64,000 nucleotides of DNA, from NCBI GenBank assembly GCA_036186865.1, contig AP025057.1:20129063-20193062 (forward strand), read 5' to 3'. This document shows positions 1-11,530 of this stretch, in pieces (position 1 is the first letter of the stretch; each line of letters begins with the position of its first letter). The notes beneath the pieces were generated by a model that had not been told where the DNA came from, did no database searches, and worked only from the letters and a program-made list of their open reading frames with translations. The stretch comes from Eustoma russellianum (taxonomy: Eukaryota; Streptophyta; Magnoliopsida; Gentianales; Gentianaceae). The translations under genes and the position numbers were made by a program.

Positions 1-360
1 CAAAATTATACGGATGGAAGTCATCTTTACCACTGGTGCAAAAATCTCATCAAAGTCGATGCCTTTCTTCTGATGGCATCCCTTCACCACTAGTCTTGCC
101 TTCCGTCTCACTAGCTTGTGGCCATCTTTCTTGTTCTTAAACAACCACTTGTTCTTCAAGACTTTCTTCCCTGTTGGACGCTTCACCAAGTCATAGGTTT
201 CATTCTTCTTTAAAGAATCCATCTCTTCTTGCATAGCCTTAAACCAATGGTCTTTGTCTGGATGCGACAACACCTCTTGAAGGCTCTCAGGCTCCCCCTC
301 ATCTGTGATTAGGATATACTCTGAACTAGGATAAAGTCTTGAAGGTTGTCGAACTCGGGT
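1..360 (-). pseudogene. Cop-T reverse transcriptase, N-terminal part
   Basis: The minus-strand frame is open for 120 codons from 360 to the window edge. It contains the hallmark start of a copia RT: a tryptophan-containing segment that sets residues against a linker (KNKWLFKNKKDG), then RKARLVVKG and the FDEIFAPVVKMTSIR block. It is in the same frame as the integrase ORF to its right and is separated from it only by a TAA at 361-363, so it is the continuation of one polyprotein. The catalytic YVDD box would lie outside the window. Confidence 0.9.
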
Positions 361-2205
361 TTACTTTCTAACTGTTTGCTCTTCCACCTGTGGACTGAAT
401 TGCTCCCCCTGATTAGAAGACTCTCCATGTTCAACTTCTACATCTTCATTTTCAGGTTGTGGTACAACAACTTCTGGTTGTACCTCTTCAATATGGTCAT
501 GTTCATGAATGTTGTCATGACCATCCTCAGGAGCATCACCTGTTTGTTGATCATCTGGAACAGAAATAGGAGATATATCAATAGCATCATGAGAGAAATC
601 AGTAGAATAAGTCTTACCAGCACCTAAGAGATGAAAACCCATCTCGTGCTCATAAAAGACAACATCTCTACTCCTCACAACTTTTTGCTTTGCTGGATCA
701 TAAAGTCTGTAACCAAACTCTTCATCACCATATCCAACAAACACACAAGGAGAAGTCTTGAAATCAAGCTTCAATCTCTGTTCCTTCGGTACATGCATGA
801 AAGCCTTGCATCCAAACACCCTCAAATGAGAATAAGAGGGATCTTTCTCGAACCAAACCCTCTCAGGAATCTCAAACTCTAAAGGAACTGATGGTGCTCT
901 ATTTATCAAATACACAGCGGTTCCAACTGTTTCTCCCCAAAACGACTTAGGAAGATTGGACATCCTAAGCATACATCTCACTTTTTCAACAATAGTTCTG
1001 TTCATTCTCTCGGCAACACCATTGTGTTGTGGAGTACCAGGTTCTGTTCTTTCATGCCGAATGCCATATCTTGAGCAATATGCTTTAAACTCATTTGAAG
1101 TGTACTCACCTCCATTATCAGTTCGGAGACGCTTCAATTTGCAATCTGACTCCCTTTCTACCATGACATGAAACTTCTGAAAGATACCAAACACCTCGCT
1201 TTTCTTTTTCATCATATAAACCCAAGTTCTCCGAGTAGCATCATCGATAAAAGTAACAAAGTATTTGTTACCACCAAGTGATTCCACCTCTATGGGACCA
1301 CACACATCAAAGTAGACCAACTCTAGCTTCACTTTCTTTCTTGTGGATCTCCTCGGAAAAGAAACTCTATGTTGCTTTCCTGCTAAACAATGATCACAAG
1401 GCTCAAGAGAAATAGTAACATCAGCAGGAATAAGAGACTTACCAGCCAGCAACTTTATACCCTTCTCACTGACATGTCCTAATCTTCGGTGCCATAAGTT
1501 AGGTGAAGTTTTCTCCTCAACAGCATTCAACTCACTAGTACACACTTTCAAGTGTGTCTTATACAAGGTGCAGCAGAGTTTGCCACGAGCAACAGTCAAG
1601 GAACCCTTAGACAATTTCCATTTACCCTCACCAAAAGTGTGCTTGTAACCTTCTTCATCAAGTACATTAGCAGACAATAAATTGAGGCGTAAATCTGGAA
1701 TGTGGCGAACATCTCTCAATGTCAAATGGCACCCAACACTGGTTTGTACTCGAATATCTCCAATTCCAACAATACTAGCGGAACTCTGGTTTCCCATCTT
1801 CACACTACCAAAATCTCCAGCTCGGTAGTCAATAAAGTACTCCTTAACAGGAACACAATGATAAGAAGCCCCAGTATCAACAAGCCATTCAGAATCGGAA
1901 TTGTCAACATGACAACAATCCCCAGTAGTACAAATCAAAGAAACAGAATCATCTGAAGTAGAAGCTGTCGCAGCTGTATTTTTGTCCTCACCCTCTTTGT
2001 GATGATCATTTTTCTTCTGTCGCTGATCTCTTTTCAACTTATAGCAAAATTTTTGAATATGGCCGGGCTTGCTACAATAGTGACATATTGTGGATTCTCT
2101 CCCATCCTTGGACTTGGACCTGTACTTTGACTTGCCACGCCCCTTGGGACATCTACTCTTGCTTCTTCCTCTATTCTCTACCACAAGTGCCTGCGAAATA
2201 TCAAC
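361..2205 (-). pseudogene. Cop-T pol: zinc knuckle, protease, integrase
   Basis: This is a frame of about 607 codons read from about 2184 to 361. A CCHC knuckle (CHYCSKPGHIQKFC, residues 34-47) ends gag. The aspartic protease active site is DTGAS near residue 103. The integrase has the HHCC zinc site (H232, H237, C263, C266) and a DDE core with D293 (FDVCGP), D356 (RTDNGGE) and E392 (AERMN). The usual acidic, serine-rich linker follows. There is no true start: the first codon is GTG and the frame is entered by a one-base deletion near 2206 that separates it from gag. A TAA at 361 cuts it off from RT. Otherwise the domains look complete. Confidence 0.92.
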
Positions 2206-2798
2206 ACCATCTCCTTTCTTCTAAGCTCTTCATTGAACATGCTCTCTTTAATGACATCCAATGAAAGCGTACCATCTGGAGCTGAGTTGCTGATGGACAC
2301 AACCAAGGTTTCCCAACTGTCCGGCAGAGAACTCAATAGGAATAAAGCCTGCAACTCATCATCAAGAACAATCTTCATCACAGTCAACTTGTTAATGATA
2401 TCTTGAAAGTCACTTAGATGCTCTGAAATTGACTTCCCTGGCTTCAACTTGAGATTAACAAGTCTCTTAATCAATGAGGCCTTGTTGTGAGCAGTCTTTC
2501 TTTCATAAAGACCCTCCAATTTTCTCCACAACTCAAGTGGCTCATTCTCTTGGGACACATGATTGAATATGCTAATGTCAATCCACTGTCTAATTGTTCC
2601 CAAGGTCTTTCTCTTTAGCTTTTCCCATTCTTTATCTGACATCTTCTCTGGTTTAGAGGGCGTGTCATCTTTCTTGGTTTTATCCACATCAATTGGGTCA
2701 AACAAATCTTTACAGTATAGCAAATCTTCCATCATCGGACGCCAAATGGAATAATTGGTTGATGTCACTTTAACCATAGAATGATTTCCAGATTCCAT
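2178..2798 (-). pseudogene. Cop-T gag (UBN2-type), frameshifted at its end
   Basis: The ATG at 2798 follows the primer site by about 20 bases. The 206-residue product has a copia gag pattern: a TNYSIWRPMMEDLL opening, then IRQWIDISIFNHV, a YERKT block and LLSSLPDSWETLV. The last residues are out of frame. Loss of one base near 2206 shifts the reading, and the true continuation runs straight into the zinc-knuckle ORF in the next frame. Gag would coat the element RNA inside virus-like particles in the cytoplasm. Confidence 0.9.
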
Positions 2799-2818
2799 AT
2801 CTACGGTTTAACCAAATT

Positions 2819-2829
2819 CTCTGATACCA
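2819..2829 (-). other. Cop-T primer binding site (tRNA-iMet)
   Basis: The minus strand reads TGGTATCAGAG directly after the LTR end plus two bases. This matches the complement of the 3' end of plant initiator tRNA-Met used by most copia elements. Confidence 0.92.
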
Positions 2830-2831
2830 GT

Positions 2832-3586
2832 TGTAGGGGGAGAAGCAACAAGTAGGATACAACACCTACAAGGATCAACTTCAAGACAACCAACCAAAAT
2901 GCTCTACCAATTCACCACAATTGATTCACCAAGCAAATATCAATCACACACCAACACCTCAAGAAAATTATCCAAGATAAAGCTTCAAACAACATAAGAG
3001 ATTTATACGTGGAAAAACCCCTTCAATGTGAAGGATAAAAAACCACGGGACTTGTAAGGAGTCCACCCTTCTTCTTCTCTTATTATGAAATTGAGGGTAA
3101 AAACACCCAAATCAGTCTACAAGGATGTTACAGCCCACCAACAACAACATACATAAGAGACAACAATTGAGAGGAACAAAAATTACAGAAATTTCACCAA
3201 AAACGCGTCTGACACCAGCAGCGATTAAAACCGATCCAGAGCTCGGATTGAAATTCTGAACGGTCAGAATGTAGTTCTGTGTGTTCCGAAGATGCTGTCC
3301 AAATTTCAGCAAAATCCAACGGTTGGATCTCCGGCGATCGTCAAATTAGCGAAGGCTGCCCAGAAAAAAATGTTCTGCGCGAAAATTTCTCTGCCCCTCT
3401 CTGTTTTTCAACTCTCTGTTGTTGAACAGTCCCACTTTTATTTCAGCCAGCAAAACAGCCATATAAGGCTTCTAAGAGAAAGAAAAACTCCCAAATACCC
3501 AAACCATTTGGGTCTCACAAAATAAGTAATTGGTCTATCACTTACAAAATGTCCAATAACAAATGGACTGAACTAATGCTCCAACA
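2832..3586 (-). repeat. Cop-T 5' LTR
   Basis: On the minus strand the block begins TGTTGGAGCA and ends CCCCTACA, followed by two bases and a tRNA-Met primer site. This gives an LTR of about 755 bp with TG...CA ends. The inner edge is firm, because it is set by the primer site. The outer edge is inferred from the inverted terminal match. The minus strand carries a TATA-like CTTATATGG around 3459-3470. The second LTR is outside the window, so identity cannot be compared. Confidence 0.8.
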
Positions 3587-4170
3587 CAAACTTGCTCCAC
3601 TATGGTTTTTCACACAAAGGTTCTCCTTCACTGAGACATGTCTTCCAGCTCTCGACGAGTCGCACGATGATTTCGGATTTATGGTAAGCATCGCTTCTTT
3701 TTTTTTTTTTTTAAATGTTTTGAGTTCCTTCAGTTATTTTATTTTATTTGAACTTTGTTCACAGAACTGCATGGCTCTAGTTTGTTATCCGTGGACTCTA
3801 TTCTATTCTATTCTTTTCTTTTCTTTTTCTTCTAATTAGCGGTTTTGAGGTATGTTCTGTAAAAATATATTATAACACTTCTTGGCAATTCCTACATTCC
3901 ATCTTTTTTCTATCTCTTTCAAAAGCAAAAGATTTCCTTGTTTCCACTAGATAAGTTGAGATTTGGTGCTCATTTGTTACTCTTTTGTACAATCAGGAAA
4001 TTCAAGCAGTTTATTTATTGTTATTATTGTTAATATAGATCAGTTTTGGCCGTGTTTGGCAACATACGTGTCCTTTATGCACAGCTCGGTTTTGGTCATG
4101 AATATCTATCTACAAGAGCTTTGTATATGCGGGATATATTTAATCCCGAAATTTCACCTTAGTTTTTGTC
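3587..4170 (+). other. Probable host sequence with one candidate splice donor
   Basis: This lies between Cop-T and Cop-A. The first ~97 bases are of mixed composition and end in ATG|GTAAGC at 3681-3686, a good splice donor. T-rich, intron-like DNA with a long T run (about 3698-3711) follows. One frame of the putative exon is open, but none joins cleanly in phase to the candidate exon at 48548. It may be exon plus intron of a gene interrupted by the insertions, or chance. I do not recognise a product. Confidence 0.3.
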
Positions 4171-4357
4171 TATTAGATTGGAGTACAATCGTGTTTTTAT
4201 TCGTAATTGTAATGTGTACACGAGATGTCTACATATAACAACTCTATCTATATACATTTAATATTCAAAATGCATTAAGATATTCAACTGGATTCGGTTG
4301 TGTTAAGGTGTGACTCATTGATTCAAGTCATTCACAAATCAATCATATATTCTATCA
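4171..4357 (-). repeat. Cop-A 3' LTR
   Basis: About 187 bp. It aligns with 37707-37882 over its length, beginning with the shared TATTAGATTGGAGT and ending in TCTATCA, with indels and many substitutions between. It follows a degraded polypurine tract at about 4358-4366. Confidence 0.85.
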
Positions 4358-4384
4358 CTTCGCATCAAGTTGAGTAGTAGGGTC

Positions 4385-4921
4385 GCCAATTTCCAAATTG
4401 CAAATTAGAGAATCGAAGGTCCTCCTAGTGGCCACCTTTGTGAGTATATCAGCTAATTGATCTTCGGATCGCCCAAACAGAAGCTTCACAACTCCACCTT
4501 CAACTTTTTATTTCATTAAGTGTCTGTCTACTTCAACATGTTTTGTGTCATCGTGCCGGATGCGATTCTTAGCGATAAGAATAGCAACTTTATTATCGTA
4601 CATCAATAGCATTGGAAGTATTTGCGGGACGGCAATCTCACTCATCAACTTCTGTATGCAGAGAACTTTTATTATCCCTTCAGTAGTGCCTCTTAATTCT
4701 ACCTCAGCAATTGATAATGCTACTAAATTCTGTTTTTTTTTACTTTGCTAAGTTACCAAGTTGCCTTTAACTAAACCAAAGTATCATGAGGTGGATTAAT
4801 GATCATTCGGATTTTCCACCAAGTCAGCATCAGTGAATACCTCGGCATCTAGATGCCTATGTATACCAAACACAATGTCTCTACCTGGCTGTCTTTTAAC
4901 TATCGTATTATCCTCATCACG
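4385..4921 (-). pseudogene. Cop-A RNase H remnant
   Basis: Read from 4921 down, the frames contain HRHLDAEVFTDADL, a serine-rich ALS-AEVE-like stretch, MYDNKVAILIAKN, RHDDTKHVEVDRHLM and SEDQLADILTK. This is the ordered signature of copia RNase H (D, E, D plus the HDRTKH-like helix). Frameshifts and several stops break it. Its upstream half lies at 33449 and beyond. Joining across one copy of the 17-bp duplication continues the frame, apart from a Tyr-to-stop change. Confidence 0.88.
4905..4921. repeat. RTE target site duplication, left copy
   Basis: GTATTATCCTCATCACG is repeated exactly at 33432-33448. A 17-bp direct repeat flanking a LINE is the footprint of target-primed reverse transcription. 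It lies inside Cop-A RNase H coding sequence. Confidence 0.9.
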
Positions 4922-5794
4922 ACAATTGTGGAGGGACTGCAAGGTTATACCAGGGGAGACAGCAGTGATGCAACACCGTTTACTAGTCGTAGTTATAGCT
5001 TTGAGCCAAAAGCTGAGCACAAAGGTTAGAAAATTACCACTTAGGATTCGATGAGGAAGTTTGAATGACAAAAAATTAACATATTTACAGATAAGGTTAA
5101 CTCGGCGACATCAGATCCACTAGTTGAGGACATAAACCAGATGTGAGAGGCTATAGCGACTACCATTATTCACGTGGCAAGGGAAACCCTTGGCATAAAA
5201 ACATAAAAGACAACTATATATAAAGAGTCGTGGTGGTAGAACGAGAATGTACAGCAAAAAATATGAAAAAAAGCAAAAGAGTTTTAGAGAGGTGTTAAGC
5301 TACACAGACGGGGAGGAGAAAGAGAGAGTGAGGGAGAACTACAAAATGGCCAGGAAGGAAACGAAGAAGGCAATGACGGAGGCGAAGAATGCAGCCTATA
5401 AAAAGATGTACGAAAGATTAGAAACAAAAGACGGAGAGCGTCATATATTCAATATTGCAAAAGCTAGAGATCGAAAAATGCAAGACCTAGGAGTCGTGAA
5501 GTTTATAAAGGGAGAAGATGAACATGTTTTAGTCAAATAACAAGGCATCAAGGAGCAATGTCAAACATACTTTCACAACTTTTTCAACAACGGAAGGGTA
5601 GACCACAAAGAAAGAGAAAGCATCACTACCCAAAAACTACAATATAACAACTGCGATTATCGTAGCATCACACAAGGAGAGGTGAAAAGAGCACTTAAGA
5701 AGATGGAAAGAGCTAAGACAGTTGGCCTGGATAACATACCAATTGAGGTGTGGAAGTGTTTGGGAGAGGAGGGGGTTTAATAGCTAACGACTCT
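4922..5794 (+). pseudogene. RTE endonuclease C-terminus and RT linker
   Basis: Near 4945-5050 a frame reads CKVIPGE...MQHRLLV, the motif that ends the RTE apurinic-type endonuclease. The clear 97-codon stretch at 5247-5540 (KQKSFREVLSY, then MARKETKKAMTEAKNAAY) is the charged linker. After it come the AKARDRKMQDLG and FIKGEDEHVLVK blocks. The last recognisable RT sequence is the AKTVGLDNIPIEVWK block and GEEGV near 5770. A stop at 5538 and frameshifts on both sides show that it is dead. Confidence 0.85.
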
Positions 5795-8237
5795 TGTTGT
5801 AATTGTCTCAATTATAACGGTGATTTCTTATTTGGTATGGAACATGTGATGGCCATAGACGGAAATTTTAGTAGCAATTTGATAAAATTATGAGCCATAT
5901 ATATTTTGATAATAATTAAATTAGTTAAATAGCCCTTTTATTCGAATTTATAAAAATGCAACTACATTGCGGCAACATAGAAAAATGGAGAAATGACCAA
6001 AACATCCTTCAAGGGGCCGACCACTTCCCTCCCAAATTCCCTTAAATCATTTTGAAACTCTCGAAAAATCTAAGTCTTCAACTTAAGACAAAAAGCTTCC
6101 ACATAGCCACCCTAGTTATTACTCCATGCAAAAAGTGTAATCACTGTGCCTTCTTTTCCCATTAAAGCCGGCCACCCCTCCCTTCTTGAAGCCTAAGCAA
6201 ATTCAAGGCAATCCCCTTAATTACTAAACTATTTTCCTAAACATTCTCTCACCACTGAACTATCATCCATATTCCTCCCAAACTCTCCAAGTTTCGACCA
6301 CAAAGAAGGGTATCAAGAGCAAACTCATTCAAGCCTTTCAAGACTAGTCCTCAAATAATTAAGGTATGCATATAGTTCTTAAGAACAAATCTTCTATTCC
6401 TTGAGGTTTTGTATTAAGTCTAAGTTGTGTTAACCCTAACCACCCCAAACCCATGGTCCTCCTTCATCACCATAGGAGTATTCTCAAGCTCAAGAGAAAA
6501 AGGAACTCTAGGAGGCTTAGAACACCCTTCCAACTCTATCAAAGTAAGGGTTTCATAACCTTTTAAGCTCCCTATCCATTATTTAAAAAGGTTTCACTCA
6601 CCTTCCTTCTCTGTGTGAAAACCATATACCCTCTAGGTAGGGAAAGGTGATTTTTGAAGCCTTCAACTTTGAACAAAAGAGGCAAGTCTCCTTTTATTCT
6701 CCTAGTGACATTGAGGAGCCATGAACAAAAAGTTTTAGTCTGTCTAAGACTTCATTCTTGCTTGTATTGAACTCATATCCCATAAAGCACCATGCTGAAA
6801 ATTTTGGCCTAGTCACCTTAAGGAGTATTGTGATACATGTGAATGAACATAGGGTGTTGTTCTAGTGTGTGGACTAAAGTCTAACACCATGAGGTAAAAT
6901 AGAGATGTAGTCAAAGAATACCCTACCCCAAAACCCACGGTTTTGAGGCAACCATGAAGATTAGTGTCTCACCAGCGCTAAGTCACTAGCATAACTAAAA
7001 TAGTATTATGATGCTTGAAGAAAGGCTAAGGGTTGTTTTAGTATGTCTTTATTCTTAAATATGAATAACTAGGAAAATTACTTTATGTTTATGAAGACAT
7101 CTTTATAAAGTCATTAAGTTGATCTATTAAGTACTTGAAGAATGGAATACATGATAAAAGATGTAAAGAAGGCATAAACCCTCCCCCATTCCCCTCGGCC
7201 TTAACAAGGAAATCCAAAGAAATAATAGCCTAAATTGTTATGCCTTCTAATGTGACTTGAGGACCATTTTGATGCCTAGCATTTCCTTAAAATAAAGAAT
7301 AAGGGGTTGTTTTGAAATAGGGCTAGGTTTGCTAGGTTTTATGGACTATAAGTTATTGCTTATGATAAGATGGTCACTAATGTGGGGCTGTTTTGCATAT
7401 TTTGTTTTCATGTAATTTATTTGGGTATTTCTAACACTTTGGTCTTATTTGTTGAAGCTAGCAAAGATGGTTTAAGAGCCTGGTCACTAGGAGCGGCTAG
7501 ATGGCTCAAGGAAGAGCTTCGAATTATTATATCAAAAGCATGATAATTGTTGGTTCATCGTAGGACAATTGTTGTGACATGGCCGAATAGTTGCATGGGT
7601 AAAATGGTAAAAGATAAGGTTAAGGGCTGTCTAAAATCGAATATTAAGATGTTAAGGACTGTCGAGAGTAAATGAGAGTCATAAAAAGCCGAATTATGGC
7701 GCCATAAAAAGTATAGGAACCAAAAAAGGGGCTGATTCAGCAGTTTGGTACAAACTGTCCGAATGAGACCCTTAGGTCCGTCCAATGATGCGTATTATTC
7801 ACGATTAAATAATAAGAGACTAAAATGAACCAATTTATAAGGGTCTTGGTAAAATAAACCAAACGGAAGATAAACTGGTACGATATGATGCTGAAAATTT
7901 GCTCTGCAGAATAAATAAGTAATGAAATATAACCGTTATAAGATCAAACATAAGGACGTTTGAATCATTAAAAATTTATCACATACTGCATTCTACATCA
8001 TATGCATATCATGTAATTTTAAAAAGGGTAAAGTTTGGTTTTTTAAAAGAAGATTACAACAGTTTTAAAAATTTGCATCGAACGATTGGTTTTTACGTTT
8101 GATTCCGGTATATGTTTTGGACTCGATATCTGGGTATATGTTCAATTCTGGACCCATATGAGGTATTACTCTGTTCTGGACCTAAACGTAACATCCTATT
8201 TTGGTAGTCGGGGTATTGTATTGTTTTGGACTCATAT
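5795..8237 (+). other. Unassigned LTR/leader-like noncoding stretch
   Basis: No ORF here looks real. The left part has an AT-rich promoter-like start, then a pyrimidine-rich stretch (6000-6350), then AAG|GTATGC near 6359-6367, which could be a splice donor. This layout resembles the long LTRs and leaders of chromovirus-type gypsy elements, but I cannot pair it with a second copy. TCTGTTCTGGACC-like phrases recur at 8140-8190 and at 25545. The block continues at 25538 after the Gyp-1 insertion. Confidence 0.35.
8233..8237. repeat. Gyp-1 target duplication, left (CATAT)
   Basis: CATAT at 8233-8237 matches CATAT at 25533-25537, directly outside the TG...CA ends of the two LTRs. Confidence 0.88.
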
Positions 8238-10570
8238 TGTAGCACCCCGCTCCCGAGCATTAGTATTGGGAACAGTGCACCCGTCGTATCTCACTAAGGA
8301 GAATATAAGGCGCCAAGCTAACTTTCCATATGTCCAAAAATACGTAGAAATTTTTCTCGCGGAAACGAAATACAATAACGTTAAGTTTCATGATAAAAGA
8401 AATCCTCAATACGATAATGTACCGACTTCTGGAAAGCGTTTTGACATCTACAATCTATCATTTAATACAAGGTAGTGTCTGATGTAATCCCAATAAAATA
8501 ACAACAGACAGCCGCAAGGTCTCCTCGTATCCTAGGTGCGACCATCAGTCTGCCCATACTACCGCGTCAGCCCCATCCTCAGCAAAGACATAGTCATACG
8601 CTTCCTCGTGCTCACCTGGTTGAGAGAGAGTAGGGGTGAGTGACGAGAAATCACCCAGTAGGCACCTGCCTCCAACTAGTACAAGACGAGCATACCAAAA
8701 ACGATATAACACATAGCACATAACATGGTATCACATAAGCATATGAAAGCATGCGGAAAGGTAATTCACTCTAGATAAAGAATGCACAACATCGTGATGC
8801 ATGTCCTACTATGCATGTCACACGCAACAAAGTCATGTCACACAGAATGCCGATATCTCCACCATGTAATGCATGATCCCGGGACCTACTAAGTGGTTGT
8901 GGGTCGTACCCAACCACAGTCACCATACTGAGTGTGCGTGGCCCTGCCACAGTACACCATACTGAGTGTGCGTGGCCCTGCCACCATACACCATACTGAG
9001 CACCCGTGACTCGTACGTCACAACCCACCATAAATGCAATGCACGTGCCATGAATGCAAAACACAATCGCCTGAGACCCCTAGCCCATTATCACCATCCA
9101 CCGGCACTCAAATTTAGGTGCATTTAAAGATCGCCTGAGTCCCATGTCCCATCCTCACCATCCTCCGGCACTCAAATCTAGGTTCATTTATTATCCAAAT
9201 AATGATTTATCTTTGTTCAGTGCCAAAACTATTTTTTCCATGGCTTGCATACATTTATCGTGCATTTCTTATATTTTTCCTCATTTTTTCCTATTTATTT
9301 CTATTTATTACCTAATTATACAAATTAAATAAATTATCAAAATTACTGAAATTTAATAGAAATAATTAAATTTCATCATTTTATAATTTCTAGAATTTAT
9401 TTATAATTTTTCTGATATTTATTTATATTTTTCTATAATTATTACTATTTTAATAAATTTTCCAGAATTTCAGAATTTATTTACAATTTTAAATAGACTT
9501 ATTGGGTTGGCCCCTTTTTTCCCAGCCCTGGTCCATTCGCCCCCTTTGGTCCGACCCACCAAATTCGGCCTGCTACAGTATACATATGTTTTTTTGTATT
9601 TGGGTCGGCAAGCAGCAGGGGCCCGGTCTGTTGGCCATTCGGCTCGATCCGCCGCTGGTTCGACCAGTTGCATATTAAATTTTTTATTTCGCCGAGCTAT
9701 TGGGTCTGTCCCCAAATCAGCAGGCCTGTTAAAGACTGGTCTACCCAACCTTCGGTCCGGGCTCCGGCCTGGTTGCCTTACAAATTTTTTTTATGTGTAA
9801 CGCGTGAAGCAGCCACTAAGAGGCGCGCTCCGGCCGCCTCCGGCGTCTGTTTTTCAACTCTGATATATATTTTCGCCTATTTTCAGTCTATGAGAACCTA
9901 ATTTAAGGCCAAAACAAAAATGTAAAACCCTAAATATACTAAGTATGTGCTATTTTGATTATCAAATATTTTCCCAAAAATCAAATCCAAAGCACAGAAA
10001 CATTCACACGTATTAGCAGTCATCCAAGCATGAGTATTTCACAGTTTCAACAACTTGCTATCAATTCCAACAATTTAAAATAGTAGAACACACAATATAT
10101 CATTCAAAGCATACTTAGATTGTACCAATTGGAGGGGAAAAAGAAACCTACCTGGCTGCAGAAAATTACGCGATTAGCCGGAAAAGACGATTAAGTTGGG
10201 GAACAATTTTCTTTTACTTCTCTTCCTTCTCCTTTATTCCTCTCTCTTTTCTTCTGTCGTCGCCAATTTTCTTCTGCGTTCCCCCTTTTTTTTGTCGCCT
10301 TCAGTTTTCCCCCACCCCTTAATATTTAGCGTTACTTGTGTGACATTAGGGGAGCAGTTGCTCCCCACAAACATGTTTTTTTCCTTTTTTTTATTTTTCA
10401 ATTTACCCATTTCCTCTCCTTTCGGTTACCATGTTATTTAATATTTTTTTTTTGTTTTTTTGTTTGTTTTACTCCTTATCTCATGGCACCCCTCTTTTTT
10501 TAAGCTTTTATATTTTTCCACTTATTTATATCATTTATTTTCCTTTTTTTTCATTGTCTTGTTACTATTT

Positions 10571-10605
10571 ATTATATATACGTATATATATATATATATA
10601 TATAT

Positions 10606-10650
<45 letters not shown>
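10571..10650. repeat. (TA)n microsatellite in Gyp-1 LTR
   Basis: About 80 bases of nearly pure TA with a CG and a GA interruption. It directly abuts the 3' end of L1-C and corresponds to the TA stretch at 23241-23274 in the other LTR. Confidence 0.93.
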
Positions 10651-10655
<5 letters not shown>

Positions 10656-10950
10656 GAAACAATATATTTATTATGCAGCCTCACTTATGGTAGAGGAAAA
10701 CCATATTACATAAGAATCCATATAAGAAAATACATAGTAGAAAAAGCTAATGATTGTCAACCTCCAATCATATATGATATGCCGCATTGAAACCTTGCCA
10801 AGTAAAACTACCCTTGTGGATAAAACCTTTGCGAAGGAAAAAGCGTACATATTTATATGATTGGAGAGATGACCTGTATCTATGGTATAACAAAAAAATA
10901 CAGTCATCGGAACTATTGTAGGTGCATGAAGCTGTGAACAGATTGTCCGA
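10651..10950 (-). mobile_element. L1-C: 3'-end fragment of an L1-type LINE
   Basis: The 300-base block aligns with the last ~200 bases of L1-A (16848-17060). It shares AGGAAAACCATATTACA, the CCTTGCCAAG...GAAGG hairpin region, and the stretch up to the TACATATTTATA phrase. No ORF2 sequence is included, so this is a strongly 5'-truncated copy. The 3' end touches the TA run. Confidence 0.82.
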
Positions 10951-11063
10951 GATGACGATTGACACGCCACAGTTAATTAATTTCGAAGGGTTGTTACATC
11001 CAACGGCTTCTTAATTTTTAATTTACTACGTAACGGCTAGTTCAAAAATTCCCGGGTGTAACA

Positions 11064-11530
11064 TCCTACCCACCTTACAAGAAGTTTCGTTCTCGAAACT
11101 TGTCTCACCTTATTCGAGAGGTAGGGGTAGCGCTCCCACATCTGATCCTCCAGCTCCCATGTCGCTTCATTTTCCCCATGATATCTCCATTCCACCTTGA
11201 CATACAGAATGATTCTCTTCCTCAGCTCCTAATCTTTGCAGTCTATGATCAAACATTAGTCTCTTCAAATCACGTGTTCGGTCTAATCCTTAAAGGTGGG
11301 ACGTCCAATACATGACTCAGATCAGAGACATATATTCTCAACCGAAAGACATGGAATACGTTGTGTAACGCCAGACGGTAAGCTAACGAACCAATCCTTT
11401 CGAGTATCTCATAAGGCCCCAACATACCATGACCCTAGCTTACCCTTCAGACCAAAACGTGCCACACTCTTCATGGGTGACACTTACGGGTAAACCTTTT
11501 CTTCAACAGTAAACTCCAGGGGACGTCTCC
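11064..11530 (-). pseudogene. Gyp-1 chromodomain-like C-terminus
   Basis: Minus-strand frames give VEWRYHGENEATWELEDQM followed by the WERYPYLSNK block, the shape of the chromodomain at the end of chromovirus integrases. It is preceded by GRPTFKD- and FRVSHKAPTY-region counterparts in shifted frames. The domain is thought to guide insertion into heterochromatin. Several stops and frameshifts break it. Confidence 0.75.

Larger units (their letters stand above)
1..3586 (-). mobile_element. Cop-T: Ty1/copia element, Tork/TNT1-like, 5' half
   Basis: This is a minus-strand LTR retrotransposon. It has an LTR at 2832-3586, a tRNA-Met type primer site at 2819-2829, gag, and then protease, integrase and the start of RT, which runs off the left edge. 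The gag-protease-integrase-RT order is that of Ty1/copia. The gag and the CCHC protein resemble the TNT1/Tork group as I remember it, so that clade name is an inference. Damage is light: one single-base frameshift near 2206 and one in-frame stop at 361-363. The right-hand target duplication would be CAAAC at 3587-3591, but the partner lies outside the window. Confidence 0.93.
8238..11063 (-). repeat. Gyp-1 3' LTR
   Basis: It aligns with 14503-16838 plus 23241-23274 plus 25361-25532 at roughly 90% by eye in the first 250 bases. It carries three ~34-bp tandem units at about 8925-9010 and two ~64-bp units at about 9067-9190. A TA run (10571-10650) and a LINE 3' fragment (10651-10950) interrupt its right third. 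No coding sequence is present; open frames here follow from low-complexity T-rich DNA. Confidence 0.88.

Noticed and set aside
1702..1956. Plus-strand 84-codon frame
   Set aside because: It is the antisense of the Cop-T protease.
9470..9901. Overlapping frames in the Gyp-1 LTR on both strands
   Set aside because: The matching region in the other LTR (15762-16065) shows indels and substitutions without preserved coding pattern. LTR sequence is not expected to code.
10460..10657. Open frame giving a Tyr/Ile string
   Set aside because: It is a translation of the TA microsatellite.
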